DNA of 64,000 nucleotides, taken from the NCBI RefSeq assembly GCF_018309085.1, contig NZ_CP070502.1:620001-684000 (forward strand). The letters are read 5' to 3'. Origin of the DNA: Sporosarcina sp. Marseille-Q4063 (GTDB lineage: Bacteria > Bacillota > Bacilli > Bacillales_A > Planococcaceae). The first letter of the stretch is position 1. Each line of letters opens with the position of its first letter. The notes under the pieces were generated by a model. It did not search any database. It saw only the letters and a program-made list of their open reading frames with translations, and was not told the origin of the DNA. The position numbers were made by a program, and so were the translations under genes. Of the stretch, positions 60,878 to 64,000 are shown piece by piece.

Positions 60878-61115
60878 CTTCTGCTACACCTCCTTGAATA
60901 TTATTTAAGGGTATAAATGAGTTGCCCTTAAGGTATGGTATATTCTATTCTCATTATACCAAACATTAACACTGTATTGCGACAATTCCTTCCACGGATA
61001 AATCCTTAGGCTTCCTAGCCTGCACTTGGTGAAAATATATCGACGAAAATAAGAAGGCTCTGATAATTGAAATAAGTAAATAAAAAATATATAGTTAAAG
61101 AGATTGATAATTTGA

Positions 61116-62558
<1,443 letters not shown>

Positions 62559-62565
62559 AGGAAAT

Positions 62566-62603
62566 CCTCCCATGAATGAATTCATTCACACGGGAGGGTT
62601 TTT
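62566..62603. terminator. Terminator between tpl and the dehydrogenase gene
   Basis: CCTCCC...GGGAGG followed by GTTTTT; inner GAATGAATTCATTC palindrome. Confidence 0.85.
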
Positions 62604-62606
62604 CAC

Positions 62607-63590
62607 TTATTCGCTTATTCGAAATGCAACCTTGCCAAAGTTTTTACTCTGTTCGAGATAATCAAACGCCTTAACTGCATCATCTAGTGTAAATGTCTTA
62701 TCAACAACCGGATGTGTTTCGTATTTCTCAATATGGGCAATCATCTCACGTAACTCTTCCCTGCTTCCCATAGTAGAACCGAGTAATTGAAATTGGCTGT
62801 AGAAAAAGTTTCGTAAATCCAACTCTACAGTGTCTTCCGTAGTTGCCCCGAATACAACGATTCGTCCGCCTTTTTTTAAGACTTCCAAAGAACGATTAAA
62901 TGTCGCTCGACCAACACTTTCAATTACTAAATCAATAGTTTCTCCATCCAATTCTTGTTTCCAATCGCCATTCGTATCTAGCGCAATATCCGCACCTAAT
63001 TCAAGTGCATGTTGACGCTTTTCCTCGCTTCGAGATGTCACGATAACGCGGGCCCCGATATTTTTGGCAAATGAAATTAAATAAGTGGCCACGCCGCTAC
63101 CCGCACCTGGTATGAAAACTGTTTCCCCTTCTTTCAAATTTCCTTTTGTAAATAAGGCACGGTAACCCGTTAATGCGGACAAGGCCAGTACGCCAGCCTC
63201 TTCCCAAGTTAGGTGCTTCGGTTTTAATTCAACTTGCTCTGAAGAGATGACAATCTTTTGGGCAAACGTGCCATTGTCTGGCATGCCTAAAATATCAAAC
63301 CCTTCTGGCGGGGCAACACTATTAGTCTCCCATCTTAAAGCCGGATTTATAATTACTTCGTCACCAACTGCAAAGTCTGTTACACCTTCTCCAACTGAAT
63401 CGATAACGCCGGCACCGTCAGAACCTAACACGAGGGCATCTGCCTCATCCCCGCGACGATTAGGTATGTATAAATCGCGTCGATTCAAGCCTGCAGTGCG
63501 GAGTTTAACGACTACCTCCCTTTTATTTGCTACTGGTTCATTCACTTCACTAATTTTTAATTCGCCGAGTTCATGTACAAATGCTTTCAT
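62607..63590 (-). CDS. Zinc-type medium-chain dehydrogenase/quinone oxidoreductase (YogA-like)
   Basis: A 327-residue MDR protein: GREVVVKLRTAGLNRRDLYI-like N-terminal barrel (residues 1-120), VLGSDGAGVIDSVGEGVTDF, then Rossmann fold with VFIPGAGSGVATYLISFAKN near 160-180. It lacks the usual structural zinc Cys cluster, so it is closer to quinone oxidoreductases. Substrate unknown. The start at 63,590 is seven bases after the ArsA-type gene stop; the two are probably one transcript. Confidence 0.87.
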   Translation of the reverse strand: MKAFVHELGELKISEVNEPVANKREVVVKLRTAGLNRRDLYIPNRRGDEADALVLGSDGAGVIDSVGEGVTDFAVGDEVIINPALRWETNSVAPPEGFDILGMPDNGTFAQKIVISSEQVELKPKHLTWEEAGVLALSALTGYRALFTKGNLKEGETVFIPGAGSGVATYLISFAKNIGARVIVTSRSEEKRQHALELGADIALDTNGDWKQELDGETIDLVIESVGRATFNRSLEVLKKGGRIVVFGATTEDTVELDLRNFFYSQFQLLGSTMGSREELREMIAHIEKYETHPVVDKTFTLDDAVKAFDYLEQSKNFGKVAFRISE

Positions 63591-63597
63591 TTTTCAA

Positions 63598-64000
63598 TCA
63601 TCCTTTTCCAAAGTATTCACTGAACAATGCCAGTTGCTTTTCACTAATAATATCTTGTGAGAATAGAGGTACAAAAATCAGTTGTTGCCTGGTAAAAGTT
63701 TCTTTAATCAATTCAATATATTGTTTCTCATGTTTTTTCCGTTCCATGATAAAATCGCCATCAGCCTCTTCAGGCAGCACTTTATTGATAATAAGCGTCG
63801 ACACGACTAACTCGTATTTATTTAAAAGTTCAATTGCTTTCTTTGTTTCCAGTATCGGTAAACGTTCCGGATTCAGAACGAAAATAAATCCTGTTTGCTT
63901 CTTATCGAGCAGTACTTCTCTCGCCTCCGAAAAACGCGATTGTCTAATACGTAAAACATCGTATATCGGATCCTCTACGGGTTCGCCGTCATTGATAAGT
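63598..64000 (-). CDS. ArsA/GET3-type ATPase, 3' part (cut by the window edge)
   Basis: The frame is open from the window end (64,000) to a stop at 63,598: LINDGEPVEDPIYDVLRIRQ, then SEAREVLLDKKQTGFIFVLN, PERLPILETKKAIELLNKYE, LVVSTLIINKVLPEE and a C-terminal QLIFVPLFSQDII. NPERLPILET and LIINKVLP are typical of the second half of ArsA/GET3 anion-transport or tail-anchored-protein ATPases. The P-loop lies outside. About 133 residues are visible. Confidence 0.82.
   Translation of the reverse strand, partial: LINDGEPVEDPIYDVLRIRQSRFSEAREVLLDKKQTGFIFVLNPERLPILETKKAIELLNKYELVVSTLIINKVLPEEADGDFIMERKKHEKQYIELIKETFTRQQLIFVPLFSQDIISEKQLALFSEYFGKG

Larger units (their letters stand above)
59612..61040 (-). 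mobile_element. Solo TnpB element (IS200/IS605 or IS1341 type), ends approximate
   Basis: A tnpB gene without tnpA. Beyond its stop is the typical right end: a G-rich hairpin (CCCCCGACTTAGTCGTGGGG on the minus strand) then GTAGCTGAC at about 59,612-59,645. Upstream of the gene, an imperfect hairpin AGGCTAGGAAGCCTAAGG at about 61,008-61,025 may be the left end. Such elements carry no terminal inverted repeats. They need a Y1 transposase in trans. Confidence 0.8.

Overview
The window looks like a chromosome segment of a low-GC, endospore-forming Firmicute of the Planococcaceae (Sporosarcina/Lysinibacillus-like). Evidence: the pheS-pheT, ysgA and sspI neighbourhood, genes for a small acid-soluble spore protein and an Sda-like sporulation checkpoint peptide, a meso-diaminopimelate dehydrogenase, a Phe T-box leader, AGGAGG-type ribosome binding sites and frequent TTG/GTG starts. 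The genus is inference; no database was searched.

Positions 1-11,700 form an accessory region unlike the rest. Thirteen short, mostly unrelated genes (ECF sigma/anti-sigma pair, VOC protein, lipoprotein, S66 peptidase, GNAT, TraX, DUF4181, YesK-like and several unknowns) all lie on the minus strand. Nearly every one is followed, usually within about 25 bases of its stop codon, by one of three families of imperfect palindromic repeats (called A, B and C here). The layout resembles an integron gene-cassette array (ORF plus attC-like 3' element), but no integrase is visible. A group II intron with a frameshifted maturase gene sits at the right end, its 5' side inside a half B repeat.

Positions 11,700-18,400 hold ordinary small operons: an SRPBCC protein, MarR plus MFS exporter, an EamA transporter, purU, a GNAT/DUF1801/YjjG cluster and a DUF3888 protein. 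At 18,400-23,900 lies pheST behind a promoter, T-box and terminator, then ysgA and sspI. At 23,900-28,350 is a trehalose operon (EIIA, treP, treA, treR) with a promoter, two TreR-type operators and a cre site. At 28,600-31,900 is a carnitine-degradation operon (TetR, BKACE enzyme, carnitine dehydrogenase, thioesterase) whose last gene runs into the remnant of a CocE-type hydrolase.

Positions 32,000-48,200 carry a small Xre/membrane-protein pair, argF, an M42 aminopeptidase, two Nudix and one HIT protein, ddh, an MFS exporter, a preQ1 riboswitch with queF and a queuosine-precursor transporter, a DUF488 gene, a ynfA gene with no ordinary start codon, sda, recQ, a hemerythrin-like protein, a DUF368 (PopT-type) transporter, a second Xre/membrane module and trhO. 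Positions 48,200-64,000 carry a PdaC-like deacetylase, a YtrA-type GntR with a DUF1648 protein, a YumC-type ferredoxin-NADP reductase, a frameshifted Ca2+ P-type ATPase, an M3 oligopeptidase, fhs, a solo TnpB element, a tyrosine phenol-lyase, a medium-chain dehydrogenase and the 3' part of an ArsA-type ATPase cut by the window edge. Dispersed repeat families D and E and two local tandem duplications lie in the intergenic spaces.
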